Shown here: in pieces, positions 34,212 to 43,221 of the stretch | How positions within the stretch are numbered: the stretch's first letter is position 1 | Layout: the number at the start of each line of letters is the position of its first letter | Assembly (NCBI GenBank): GCA_964561145.1 | Contig: CAZLNZ010000010.1 | Location: 16,259-80,258, forward strand | Reading direction: 5' to 3' | DNA: 64,000 nucleotides | DNA from: RUG14300 sp964561145 | GTDB taxonomy: Bacteria > Bacillota > Clostridia > Christensenellales > CAG-1252 | The notes under the pieces: model-generated | Told to the model about the DNA's origin: nothing | The model's input: the letters and a program-made list of their open reading frames with translations, nothing else | Database searches by the model: none | Made by a program: the position numbers and the translations under genes

Positions 34212-35576
34212 TTAACTATATTTTTTTCTTTCCGAATGTAGGGACATTTCCTCTGTGTCAATATCGGGATTTTTGTTTACGATTATGGCGAATGAGTAAC
34301 TCTTTTCCTTATAGGTAATCGTTGCACATGTCATCCCGTATTCGGCTGTTTTCGTATAGGATAAATCTTCTAGCTCGGCAAATGTTCCGTCAAAGATATA
34401 TTCCTCGCTTTTGTCGTTGTATTTTGCATACAATCTAAGACCGTAATAGCTGATTTCATCGCCTTCGGTGTAATTGCTGTAGATCGGGGTGGAGTAGACT
34501 ATTAAGTCGATCAGCTTCTTTTCTTCATATACCGTAATATTGATTTTAGCGAATGTCGGTGAATCGGAGTGTTTGTACTTAACGATTATCTCCACGTCGC
34601 CTGTTTGCGTCAGAGGTTCATCTTCAGATATCGAAAAGAGTAAGTCGTTATGTGTTACGGTAAATGAATTCAAGCTTGTAAATATCTCCCCTTTTATATC
34701 GGAATAATCGAGCGTGCCTCCTAATATGTATTCTTTTTGGAAGGCATTTTCTTGAAGTTCGATTTTTATTATTTCAATGGGATTGGCATTAACTGAAAAA
34801 GTATCGGTATAGATTTTGCCGTATAGCTTGGTTGTGACGGTTATTTCATTAGAACCCACCCTGAGTTTATATTCTGTTAAATCGTAATCCGATAAATCCG
34901 TACCTAAGCTACCATCGTTATATACCTCTTTGACGATCAGTCCGTCTGGGTCCACACTTTCGCCTTCGTAGTATTCTGTTTTATAGGGAAGTCTTGTAAT
35001 TTTAATTCCGGACAACTCTTTTTTTACCACGGTAATTGGGATCGTGAATTTTACAGAATCCATAGTAAGGGTAACGGTTTCCAGTCCAATTTCTGCAGTT
35101 TGCGGTGTAATATTAAAGGAGGAAATTCCTCTTTCGGCAATAATTCCGTCGGTAAAAGTGATCATTGCTTTGAAATCTTCGAGCTTGATCGTTTGTCCTT
35201 CTACGAAGGTGGTTGAGGGGGTGTTTACGATTTCTCCCGATACCGCTTTGTGGGTGGTTACTTGAATCTTTTGCGTAGATATATAGGAAACATCATCTTT
35301 TTGATAGGTTATTACTAAGGTGTGGGAGCCCAAGCTCGTATCGAAACCCGAAACCATATCATTTGTTACTTCAACGTCATAGTTGTTTCCATCACTAACT
35401 CTAACCGTTATTTTACAACCTGACATATCAAGCTCTTCACCTTGATAATATAGAACTTTTGTTGGAGGCGTTGAAACATAAATGCCGTATATTTCTTTTT
35501 TTTCGCACGCAGAAAAACCGCAAGTAATTATTGCGGCTAGCATTATGACAACGAGAATTACAGATGCTTTTTTCAT
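34212..35576 (-). CDS. Lipoprotein built of Ig-like repeats
   Basis: 454 residues. Seen: signal peptide with lipobox CGFSAC (Cys 24), then about five beta-rich units of 75-85 residues, each opening with a pattern like GIKITRLPYKTEYYEGESVD and closing with a TITYKEKSY-type strand: the bacterial Ig-like group 3/4 pattern (YxxGExLDxSGL...VTYxDGS). The start of each unit carries the Tyr-x-x-Gly-Glu motif. No catalytic domain is visible, so it is a surface-anchored structural or binding protein. The short hydrophilic tail ends HSERKKYS. The gene starts 41 bases after the rho stop. Confidence 0.8.
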   Translation of the reverse strand: MKKASVILVVIMLAAIITCGFSACEKKEIYGIYVSTPPTKVLYYQGEELDMSGCKITVRVSDGNNYDVEVTNDMVSGFDTSLGSHTLVITYQKDDVSYISTQKIQVTTHKAVSGEIVNTPSTTFVEGQTIKLEDFKAMITFTDGIIAERGISSFNITPQTAEIGLETVTLTMDSVKFTIPITVVKKELSGIKITRLPYKTEYYEGESVDPDGLIVKEVYNDGSLGTDLSDYDLTEYKLRVGSNEITVTTKLYGKIYTDTFSVNANPIEIIKIELQENAFQKEYILGGTLDYSDIKGEIFTSLNSFTVTHNDLLFSISEDEPLTQTGDVEIIVKYKHSDSPTFAKINITVYEEKKLIDLIVYSTPIYSNYTEGDEISYYGLRLYAKYNDKSEEYIFDGTFAELEDLSYTKTAEYGMTCATITYKEKSYSFAIIVNKNPDIDTEEMSLHSERKKYS

Positions 35577-35617
35577 ATAATAACCTCAAAAGCGGTGCCG
35601 TAAGATGGTATAACAAC

Positions 35618-37495
35618 TTAAAATCTGTAGCCGTCCTTCTTAAGCTTTGCTATTTGGTCTTTCAAACATGTGGTTAGCTCTGCATTAGAGGAAGTACGCA
35701 TCATCATTGTGATTATACTTTCTGCTGCTTCTTGTGGGTCTCCTGCCGAGAGAAGTTTTCTCATTAAATAGGCAGCTTCGAGCTCTTGTTGTGATAGTAA
35801 TAATTCCTCACGTCTTGTACCGGATTTGTACAGATCAATGGCAGGGAATATGCGTTTTTCGCTCAAGCGTCTGTCAAGGTGAATTTCCATGTTGCCGGTA
35901 CCCTTAAACTCTTCATATACAATATCATCCATTCTGCTTCCCGTGTCTACCAAAGCAGTTGCGATTATCGTTAGAGAGCCACCGTTCTCGATGTTGCGGG
36001 CAGCACCAAAGAATCTCTTCGGGAAGTAGAGTGCAACAGGATCAACACCACCGGATAATGTTTTTCCCGAACTGGGAACGATAACGTTATTGGCTCTTGC
36101 CATACGAGTCAATGAGTCTAATAGAATGACGACATCGTGTCCTTCCTCCACCAATCTCTTGGCTCTTGTGAGAACAAGCTCTGCGATTTTGATGTGGTTT
36201 CCGCTTTCTTCATCGAAGGTTGAATAGACGACTTCACCGTTTATGCTTCTTTGCATGTCGGTAACCTCTTCCGGGCGTTCGTCAATGAGTAGCACCAAGA
36301 GTTTACATTCCGGGTGATTTATTGAAATGGAATTTGCAATCATTTTTAAGAGGGTTGTTTTACCTGCTTTAGGCGGAGAAACAACCATTGCACGCTGTCC
36401 CTTACCGATTGGAGCAACCAAATCAATTGCTCTAACTGCAAGGTCATTGCGTTTCCCCTTGATTTCCAATCTAATAAGTTCATCGGGATATATTGGAACA
36501 AAATCCTCAAAATAAGGACGTTTCAGGTTTTCTACAGGTGCACGACCGTTTATTTCAATTATTTTTACAATCGCCGGGGGTTTATTTGGGTTTTCCCCTT
36601 GTTTTACGTATCCGACAACGAAATCGCCGACACGTAAGCCGAATCTGCGTGTGAATTGTGAGCCGACAAAGGAATCTTTGTTGGATATTTGATAGTTTTC
36701 TCCTCTAAGGAATCCATAACCCTCTTGACAAAGTTCCAAAACTCCGCTTCTTATTTCGCAACCGGTTACATCGACTTCCTTTTCAATTCCGTTTTCATCG
36801 TATTCAGGCTCCTGGGGTTTTCTGTCCTGCTCTTGTTTTTTATAAGTTTTTCCTTGCAGTTTGTTATTAGCAGGACCGTTATTATTCCCTCTAGCCTGAG
36901 TATCGGATACATTATTGGGATTGTTCCTATTAGAATAATTACGACCATTGGTTCCACGAGTATTAATCGGACCACGATTCAGATTGTTTCGTTTGTCACC
37001 GCCACGTTCAGGCTGTCTGCGATAATCCTTGTCCCCGTGCTTTTTTTCTTCGTAATGGTTTTGCTGATTTTGTGATGAAGGGATGTATTCTTTGGTTTCC
37101 GCTTGAACTTCCTCATTATCACCGTCTGAGATATTGCTTGTATCGGGCTCACAACTCTTAACGTTAACCTCTTGAAGTGTATCGTTCACCTTAGGTCTTT
37201 CTTCAAAAGTTTCCTTAGACGGTTTTTCCTCGCCAAGTTCTTTTACACTAGGCTCGGCATTTTCCTCTGATGTAAAAATGACTTCAACCTGTGATTCGGT
37301 TGCTTTGTCTTGTTTATTTGCTTCTCCATCGGGCTCCCGGTTTTCCTCTGCTAAAAGTACCTCTGCAAGTTTTTTTTCAAGCAATGGTCTTTTAAGAAGG
37401 GGATCGTAACGCATATTATGTGCCTTACACTTTGATCTTAAGTCAATTATTGAAAGGGCAGACAGTGAGTCCAATATTTGTTTAAACCTATCCAT
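35618..37495 (-). CDS. rho: Transcription termination factor Rho with large low-complexity insertion
   Basis: 625 residues against about 420 in E. coli. Hexameric RNA-dependent ATPase ending transcription. Seen: an N-terminal Rho_N/SAP-like helical domain (about 1-45), then an acidic stretch and an Asn/Arg/Gly-rich stretch (about 50-235, e.g. NGRNYSNRNNPNNVSD), the RNA-binding cold-shock-like domain with EGYGFLRGENYQIS (about 260-330), and the ATPase with Walker A PPKAGKTTLLK near 375 and LIDERPEEVTDM. ATP, RNA and ring motifs look intact. Insertions of this type occur in Clostridia and Bacteroidetes; in Clostridium botulinum Rho the insertion region has prion-like behaviour. GGAGG precedes the ATG. 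Confidence 0.95.
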   Translation of the reverse strand: MDRFKQILDSLSALSIIDLRSKCKAHNMRYDPLLKRPLLEKKLAEVLLAEENREPDGEANKQDKATESQVEVIFTSEENAEPSVKELGEEKPSKETFEERPKVNDTLQEVNVKSCEPDTSNISDGDNEEVQAETKEYIPSSQNQQNHYEEKKHGDKDYRRQPERGGDKRNNLNRGPINTRGTNGRNYSNRNNPNNVSDTQARGNNNGPANNKLQGKTYKKQEQDRKPQEPEYDENGIEKEVDVTGCEIRSGVLELCQEGYGFLRGENYQISNKDSFVGSQFTRRFGLRVGDFVVGYVKQGENPNKPPAIVKIIEINGRAPVENLKRPYFEDFVPIYPDELIRLEIKGKRNDLAVRAIDLVAPIGKGQRAMVVSPPKAGKTTLLKMIANSISINHPECKLLVLLIDERPEEVTDMQRSINGEVVYSTFDEESGNHIKIAELVLTRAKRLVEEGHDVVILLDSLTRMARANNVIVPSSGKTLSGGVDPVALYFPKRFFGAARNIENGGSLTIIATALVDTGSRMDDIVYEEFKGTGNMEIHLDRRLSEKRIFPAIDLYKSGTRREELLLSQQELEAAYLMRKLLSAGDPQEAAESIITMMMRTSSNAELTTCLKDQIAKLKKDGYRF

Positions 37496-37573
37496 TTATA
37501 CCTCCAAAATATGATTGCTAATAAATAATTTGATATTAAAATACACAAAAAATCGTTCGGACTGTTATATACC

Positions 37574-37594
37574 GAAAAATCCTTTCTTAAGGAT
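37574..37594 (-). terminator. Short terminator-like hairpin between the MBL gene and rho
   Basis: Minus strand: ATCCTT, 4-base loop, AAGGAT, then TTTTT, 50 bases after the MBL-gene stop and about 80 bases before the rho start. The 6-bp stem is weak; it may end the upstream transcript or act as an attenuator before rho. Confidence 0.4.
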
Positions 37595-37643
37595 AATATT
37601 ATATGCTTATTCTATACAAAAAGAATTAAAGCCAAGAACTTTG

Positions 37644-38297
37644 TTATTGCCTTTTAAAAACTATAACCTCTGTTTCAAAGCTACCGTCAAAGTTGGTTCT
37701 GTCAAAATCGATATTGTCGCCGTCTACATAGGTTATACATTCTTCGTCGAAAAGATCAAGAAAGTCATCTACAGGGGCAATATCTATTGTACAATTTTCA
37801 ACGTTATAGTGCATCGGGATTACGACATCAGGCATTAGCTTGTCAACATAATCCTTTGCGGTCTCGGCATCAATAGTATAGTTTCCTCCTACAGGAATCA
37901 AGAGAACGTTGACTGAACCTATCGCATCGAGAATTCTTGCAGAGCACTCCTCACCGATATCACCAAGGTGACATACATCAACGCCATCAAGCCTATATGT
38001 AAATACTAGATTCTTACCACGAAGTTTTCCCTTTTTCTCATCGTGAAAAGTTCTGAAAGAGGAGATTAAAACACCCTTAACATCAACGGAACCAACGCTG
38101 TTAATAACTTGTGGTTTGCCCAAAACACCTTGGATAAAATTGTGGTCTTTATGTCCATGAGAAATGGTGACGGCATCTGCTTCTGTTTGTGGCATAGCAA
38201 AACCAACTTCCTTAGTATTATAAGGATCCGTTATAATGGTTGTTCCTGTACTCTCAGTGAGTGCGAAGCAAGAATGGCCGAGCCATCGTATGTTCAT
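37644..38297 (-). CDS. MBL-fold metal-dependent hydrolase, UPF0173 / UlaG-like
   Basis: 217 residues. Seen: the opening IRWLGHSCFAL, zinc site SHGHKDHNF near residues 47-55, CHLGDIGEE, LIPVGGNYTIDAETA and PDVVIPMHYN near 180. These fit the UPF0173/L-ascorbate-6-phosphate-lactonase-like group; the substrate is not known. GAAGGAGGATTT precedes ATG 38297. The gene lies about 110 bases downstream of prs and could be read from the same promoter. Confidence 0.85.
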   Translation of the reverse strand: MNIRWLGHSCFALTESTGTTIITDPYNTKEVGFAMPQTEADAVTISHGHKDHNFIQGVLGKPQVINSVGSVDVKGVLISSFRTFHDEKKGKLRGKNLVFTYRLDGVDVCHLGDIGEECSARILDAIGSVNVLLIPVGGNYTIDAETAKDYVDKLMPDVVIPMHYNVENCTIDIAPVDDFLDLFDEECITYVDGDNIDFDRTNFDGSFETEVIVFKRQ

Positions 38298-38404
38298 AAA
38301 TCCTCCTTCGGGATTGGTTGTGGGCGAAGTTTTAGAAAACCGCTTAAATCACGATATAATAACAATACAATTTACGGAATAACTTCCAATATGTGCTAAT
38401 TATA

Positions 38405-39568
38405 CTATTTATTTTCGTGCTTGTCAATAAGTTCACGTATTTTATCGTGTGGATCGAGCAAATGGCTTACGGAATTTTGCTGATTGCACGCCGAAATAAT
38501 ATATGCCGTAAATTTGCTCATATCGGCAGAGATGAACCAAGGTTCTGCCAAAAGCTCGGGGGTAGTATAGGTAAGGTTGGTTGAAATAACTGCAGTAAAT
38601 TTACCGTCTTCATATGCTTTGCGGAATTTTTCCAACCCGCCGGTGAAAAGACCAAAGGTTGCTGCAAAGAATATTCTTTTAGCCCCCATCCCCTTTAACT
38701 TTTCAGCAATTGAAAGCATGGATTCGCCTGTCGCTATAATGTCATCCGCAACGAGTACATCCTTTCCTTCAACCGAGTCGCCGATGTATACGTGAGCAAC
38801 AATAGGATTACGTCCGCCGACGATTTTTGAATAATCTCTACGCTTATAGAACATTCCCAAATCTATTCCCAATACCGAAGCATAGTATATGTTCCTAGCC
38901 ATTGCTCCCTCATCGGGACTTACTATCATAAAGTGCTCGTTGTCAAGGTGAATGTCATCATGACGGTGAAGAAGGGCTTTCATCATTTGGTAAGGTGGCA
39001 TAAAGTTGTCAAAGCCTATAAGAGGAGTTGCATTTTGGACTCTGGGATCATGAGCGTCAAAGGTGATAATTTCCTTAACTCCGTAATTCTCAAGTTCTCT
39101 TAGCATCATTGCACAGTCTAAAGATTCCCTCGCAGTGCGACGATGTTGTCTGCCGCCATAGAGAATAGGCATAACTATTGATATGTTAGCCGCTTTTCCG
39201 CTCAATGCACAAATAACTCTTTTTAAGTCAGCATAGTGATCGTCGGGACTCATGGGAACTTCTTTTCCAAACATCGTATAGGTGATGCTATAATTTCCGA
39301 CGTCGCAAATTATGTAGATATCCTTTCCTCTTACCGTATCCCTTATCAATGCTTTTCCGTCACCGGAGGTAAATCTGGGGCAAACACAACCGATTAAGAA
39401 GGTGTCAGCCCTTTCGCTCCTATGTTGTCTAACCGCTTCATCGTTGTACCAAGAAACGAGATAGTCGTCTACCTTTTTTGCGAAATCCAAGGCTCCGTCA
39501 AGAGCAATGATTCCCATTTGAGGGTGTTGGATGTCAAAGTTGAACGTGTTGTCGATGAAAGTGGTCAT
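38405..39568 (-). CDS. prs: Ribose-phosphate pyrophosphokinase
   Basis: 387 residues, longer than the usual 310-320. Makes PRPP from ribose-5-phosphate and ATP for nucleotide, His and NAD synthesis. Seen: GGRQHRRTARESL (ATP/flexible-loop region) near 140, TFDAHDPRVQN near 172, VSPDEGAMARN, and the PRPP-binding loop VLVADDIIATGESM near 270-283. Extra residues are at the N-terminus (about 40) and in the C-terminal half. The start ATG 39568 follows ACGGAGGATAGT; a GTG 30 bases upstream is in-frame but lacks a site. Same long form is common in uncultured Clostridia to my knowledge. Confidence 0.88.
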   Translation of the reverse strand: MTTFIDNTFNFDIQHPQMGIIALDGALDFAKKVDDYLVSWYNDEAVRQHRSERADTFLIGCVCPRFTSGDGKALIRDTVRGKDIYIICDVGNYSITYTMFGKEVPMSPDDHYADLKRVICALSGKAANISIVMPILYGGRQHRRTARESLDCAMMLRELENYGVKEIITFDAHDPRVQNATPLIGFDNFMPPYQMMKALLHRHDDIHLDNEHFMIVSPDEGAMARNIYYASVLGIDLGMFYKRRDYSKIVGGRNPIVAHVYIGDSVEGKDVLVADDIIATGESMLSIAEKLKGMGAKRIFFAATFGLFTGGLEKFRKAYEDGKFTAVISTNLTYTTPELLAEPWFISADMSKFTAYIISACNQQNSVSHLLDPHDKIRELIDKHENK

Positions 39569-39609
39569 ACTATCCTCCGTAATTGTTTTGACTGTCACTT
39601 GACAATTTA

Positions 39610-39638
39610 ATCATACCATTATTCCAATCTTTAATCAA
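39610..39638 (-). promoter_or_regulatory. Promoter of prs
   Basis: Minus strand: -35 TTGATT (39638-39633), 17-bp spacer, -10 TATGAT (39615-39610), about 42 bases before the start. A TGTCA-AG-TGACA inverted repeat (39593-39604) lies at the expected transcription start. The rest of the gap to 39854 shows nothing else. Confidence 0.55.
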
Positions 39639-39854
39639 CCGATTTTTAGGGGTATATAAAAGTTTTTCAAAGTATAATCAAAGTTGAAACGTAACACTCT
39701 ACTTTTGAAAAAAAGTTGGATAGGTGGCATATGCTTGAACGTTCTCGTATTGTTTTTATGTAATAAATATAAGGATATTGTTGACATATAAAACTTTTTT
39801 ATAAACATATAAATAAAATTTAACCCGGTTTGAAAAGTAATTTGGCAAAAATCA

Positions 39855-39882
39855 TTGATATTATTTTAAAAAATAGTATAAT
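39855..39882 (+). promoter_or_regulatory. Promoter of pckA
   Basis: -35 TTGATA (39855-39860), 16-bp spacer, consensus -10 TATAAT (39877-39882), 54 bases before the start codon. Confidence 0.65.
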
Positions 39883-39936
39883 AATTATGGTGAGCTTTTC
39901 ACCGAGAACATTATATTTTTTAGTGAGGTATATAAT

Positions 39937-41541
39937 ATGTCAAAGATCGATTTAACCAAGTATGGAATTACAGGCGTAACCGAAATAATACACAATCCTT
40001 CTTATGAAATGCTTTTCGAAGAGGAAACAAGATCTGAGCTTACAGGCTATGAAAAAGGTCAAGTAAGCGAGCTTGGTGCTGTGAACGTTATGACAGGTAT
40101 CTACACTGGTCGCTCTCCTAAAGATAAATTTATCGTTGTAGACGAGAATTCTAAGGATACTGTATGGTGGACAAGCGATGCATATAAGAATGACAACCAT
40201 CCTGCAAGCGAGGAAACTTGGAAGGCTGTAAAGGAGATTGCCGTAAAGGAGCTTTGTAACAAGAGACTTTTCGTTGTAGATGCCTTCTGCGGTGCAAATA
40301 AAGATACTCGTATGGCAGTACGTTTCATTGTTGAGGTTGCTTGGCAAGCACACTTTATCAAAAACATGTTTATCGTTCCTTCTGAAGAGGAATTGGCAAA
40401 CTTTGAACCTGACTTTGTAGTATACAATGCGTCAAAGGCAAAGGTAGAGAACTACAAGGAGCTGGGACTCAATTCCGAAACTGCCGTTGTATTCAATATT
40501 ACAAGCCGTGAGCAAGTAATAATCAATACTTGGTATGGTGGCGAAATGAAGAAGGGTATGTTCTCCATGATGAATTACTATCTCCCCTTGAAGGGTATCG
40601 CTTCAATGCACTGTTCTGCAAATACAGATATGGACGGAAAGAATACAGCGATTTTCTTCGGTCTTTCCGGAACAGGTAAAACCACACTTTCTACCGATCC
40701 TAAGCGTTTATTGATTGGTGATGACGAGCATGGTTGGGATGATAACGGTGTGTTTAACTTCGAAGGCGGTTGCTATGCTAAAGTAATCAACCTTGATAAG
40801 GATTCCGAGCCGGATATTTACAATGCTATAAGACGCAATGCATTGCTTGAGAACGTTACTCTTGATGAAGAAGGACACATTGACTTTGCAGATAAGAGTG
40901 TTACGGAAAATACACGTGTTTCCTACCCGATCAATCATATTGAAAAGATTGTTCGTCCTGTTTCTTCAGCCCCTGCTGCAAAGAATGTTATATTCCTTTC
41001 CGCAGATGCTTTCGGAGTACTTCCCCCTGTATCCATTCTTACCCCTGAGCAAACACAATACTACTTCCTTTCCGGTTTTACTGCAAAATTGGCTGGAACA
41101 GAAAGAGGTATCACAGAGCCTACCCCTACTTTCTCTGCATGTTTTGGTCAAGCGTTCCTTGAGTTACATCCTACAAAATACGCAGAAGAGCTTGTAAAGA
41201 AAATGGAAAAGAGCGGAGCAAAGGCTTACCTCGTAAACACCGGTTGGAACGGAACTGGAAGGCGTATTTCTATAAAGGATACACGTGGTATCATCGATGC
41301 AATTTTAGACGGAAGCATTAATAATGCACCTACTAAGACTATTCCGTACTTCAACTTTGAAGTACCTACCGAACTCCCCGGTGTAAATCCTGCTATTCTC
41401 GATCCTCGTGATACCTATGCAGATCCTTCTATTTGGGAGGCAAAGGCAAAGGATTTGGCTTCAAGATTTGTAAAGAACTTTGCAAAATACGAAAACAACG
41501 ATGCAGGAAAAGCATTAGTTGCTGCAGGTCCCAAGGCATAG
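39937..41541 (+). CDS. pckA: Phosphoenolpyruvate carboxykinase (ATP)
   Basis: 534 residues, usual size. Interconverts oxaloacetate + ATP and PEP + CO2 + ADP; in anaerobes it often runs toward oxaloacetate, giving ATP during succinate or propionate fermentation. Seen: VMTGIYTGRSPKDKF, WYGGEMKKGMFS, the P-loop FFGLSGTGKTTLS near residue 245-257, IGDDEHGWDDNGVFNFEGG for metal binding near 265-283, and VNTGWNGTGRR near 430. All active-site elements are present. Start ATG 39937 has TAGTGAGG upstream. Codon choice is noticeably regular (GTA, CGT, GAG), compatible with high expression. Confidence 0.97.
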   Translation: MSKIDLTKYGITGVTEIIHNPSYEMLFEEETRSELTGYEKGQVSELGAVNVMTGIYTGRSPKDKFIVVDENSKDTVWWTSDAYKNDNHPASEETWKAVKEIAVKELCNKRLFVVDAFCGANKDTRMAVRFIVEVAWQAHFIKNMFIVPSEEELANFEPDFVVYNASKAKVENYKELGLNSETAVVFNITSREQVIINTWYGGEMKKGMFSMMNYYLPLKGIASMHCSANTDMDGKNTAIFFGLSGTGKTTLSTDPKRLLIGDDEHGWDDNGVFNFEGGCYAKVINLDKDSEPDIYNAIRRNALLENVTLDEEGHIDFADKSVTENTRVSYPINHIEKIVRPVSSAPAAKNVIFLSADAFGVLPPVSILTPEQTQYYFLSGFTAKLAGTERGITEPTPTFSACFGQAFLELHPTKYAEELVKKMEKSGAKAYLVNTGWNGTGRRISIKDTRGIIDAILDGSINNAPTKTIPYFNFEVPTELPGVNPAILDPRDTYADPSIWEAKAKDLASRFVKNFAKYENNDAGKALVAAGPKA

Positions 41542-41573
41542 TCGGTGGTTTAAAATCCATTTTAAGTTTGCTT

Positions 41574-41598
41574 GTCGGTAACAGGGATTATTACCGAC
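41574..41598 (+). other. Hairpin after pckA
   Basis: A perfect 8-bp stem GTCGGTAA / TTACCGAC with a 9-base loop, 32 bases after the stop, without a T tract. It may protect the mRNA end or pause polymerase before the next terminator. Confidence 0.45.
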
Positions 41599-41648
41599 AC
41601 ACAATAATACTGTCGGCATTTATTTTAATTATTTTGCTGTTTGTAAGA

Positions 41649-41696
41649 CAGAAAAAGAGTAGCAGATTCTTTGCTACTCTTTTTCTGTATTTTTTT
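41649..41696 (+). terminator. Terminator of pckA, possibly bidirectional
   Basis: A perfect 16-bp stem (41649-41664 with 41672-41687) and 7-base loop followed by a run of T. It sits between convergent transcripts. Confidence 0.9.
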
Positions 41697-41803
41697 ACAA
41701 AAAACGTGTGTTATAAGGTTATTCGCACTTGAATGAATATGTTCTTTATGGGGGAGGGTCCGTTGACCTATCGAAAGTCGGTTTTAGAATATAGAGAGTA
41801 TTA

Positions 41804-42460
41804 TTACAACGCTCTTCCGAACAGTTCTTTGATTCTTTCTCTCAGCTCTTCCGTGTTGTTGTTAATTTGTTCATCCAGAAGAATTGTTGCCGGTGATGAA
41901 CCTAAAATGATTATCCTGTTTGCGAGAGTTAATGCCTCCTCGAGATCGTGCGTAACAAGAACAACTGTTGGTTTGTGTTTTTCGTAAAGCCTTTTAAAAA
42001 GCTCGTAGAGTCTGAGTTTTAAGCCCATATCTAAGCCTGTGAAGGGTTCGTCCATTAATAGAACTTCACGGCTTGTCACAAATGCTCTTGCAAGGCTTAC
42101 TCGTTGAGCCATTCCTCCCGATAATTCGTTATCGAAAAGGTCTTTTTCGTCAAGTAGTTCAACTTCCTTAAGAATGTCCGTAACCCTTTTATCATCAGGC
42201 TTCGGAAGTGCCAATTCGATGTTTTTATATACTGTAACTCCCTTTAATAGTCTTGGTTCTTGGAAAACGTACGAGCATTTTTTGCAAGAAATCTCCCCTT
42301 TAAAGTTTGTATCTAGTCTTGCAAGTGCATTTAGCAGGGTGGTTTTTCCCGTTCCGCTATTGCCCATAATTGCGGTTATGGAACCGTCCTCGATTGTCAA
42401 TGAAAGATTGTCAAAGATGATTTTATCGCCATAAGCCTTGGAATAATTCTTTATTTCCAT
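41804..42460 (-). CDS. ABC transporter ATP-binding protein (nitrate/sulfonate/taurine type)
   Basis: 218 residues. Energises import with the permease and binding protein encoded just upstream. Seen: Walker A GNSGTGKTTLL near 33-43, CSYVFQEPRLL (Q-loop), signature LSGGMAQRV near 113-121, Walker B VLLMDEPFTGLD near 133-144 and switch VTHDLEEAL. Overlaps the permease gene by 10 bases. No substrate is indicated by the ATPase itself. Confidence 0.9.
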   Translation of the reverse strand: MEIKNYSKAYGDKIIFDNLSLTIEDGSITAIMGNSGTGKTTLLNALARLDTNFKGEISCKKCSYVFQEPRLLKGVTVYKNIELALPKPDDKRVTDILKEVELLDEKDLFDNELSGGMAQRVSLARAFVTSREVLLMDEPFTGLDMGLKLRLYELFKRLYEKHKPTVVLVTHDLEEALTLANRIIILGSSPATILLDEQINNNTEELRERIKELFGRAL

Positions 42461-43221
42461 TTTCTACAAATCCTCCTTTGAAGCAATGTCATTATTATTT
42501 CAAATATAACCGACAAAAGAAGTGCAATTAACACCCAGGCAAAAAGGGTTACGGTTCCCTCGAAAATATCGGACTTCGCTATATACATTTTTAAGCCTAT
42601 AGAGTTTGCGGTAAAGGCAAGTATTTCCGCCGAAACCACCGCTTTTATATTTAGTCCAAAAGCGGTTATTGCCGATGAAAACAGCATCGGAGTGATATGT
42701 GGGATATAGACGTAGGTGATAATTTTTTTCTTGCTAAACTCATAAACCTGTGCCATTTCCAAAAGCTTTTTATCTACAGTTGAGATGCTGTCGGAAAGGG
42801 TCTGGCATATAATAGGTAACACCATTATAATGCCTATAAGCATTGGGGTGAGAGAGGAACGAAACCATACCATAAGTATTAGCGTAAGAGCCATCGTGGG
42901 AGTTGTTCTCAATGCAGAAATAATTGGAGAGAGGACTGATTTTATCACTCTGTTTTTCCCACTGATAATGCCTAATATTGCACCGATGAGAAAGGCTATT
43001 ATAAACCCGATAAGAGAACGCAAAAGGGTATTTGCGGTTACGATGTAAAAGTCTTTTTTGCCAAATAGTGCAAAAAACTCCTTTATGACCGACGAAAAAC
43101 GGGGAAGAAGATAGTCCTTCCCCAGAATTGATGCCGCCAATTCCCATATCGCAAACAGAATTATTGCCGAGAATATGGAAATTAGTGTGTATTTATTGTT
43201 TTTGATTATTTTCTTAAACAA
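42451..43221 (-). CDS. ABC transporter permease (nitrate/sulfonate/taurine type)
   Basis: 256 residues, about six transmembrane helices. Seen: the EAA-loop region MAQVYEFSKKKIITYVYIP followed by an IxP-like HITPM near 160-185 that contacts the ATPase, and LRTTPTMALTLILMVWF earlier. It belongs to the BPD_transp_1 family, SsuC/TauC/ThiX side. The gene overlaps both neighbours by 8-10 bases, so the three importer genes form one transcript reading binding protein, permease, ATPase. Confidence 0.88.
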   Translation of the reverse strand: MFKKIIKNNKYTLISIFSAIILFAIWELAASILGKDYLLPRFSSVIKEFFALFGKKDFYIVTANTLLRSLIGFIIAFLIGAILGIISGKNRVIKSVLSPIISALRTTPTMALTLILMVWFRSSLTPMLIGIIMVLPIICQTLSDSISTVDKKLLEMAQVYEFSKKKIITYVYIPHITPMLFSSAITAFGLNIKAVVSAEILAFTANSIGLKMYIAKSDIFEGTVTLFAWVLIALLLSVIFEIIMTLLQRRICRKWK

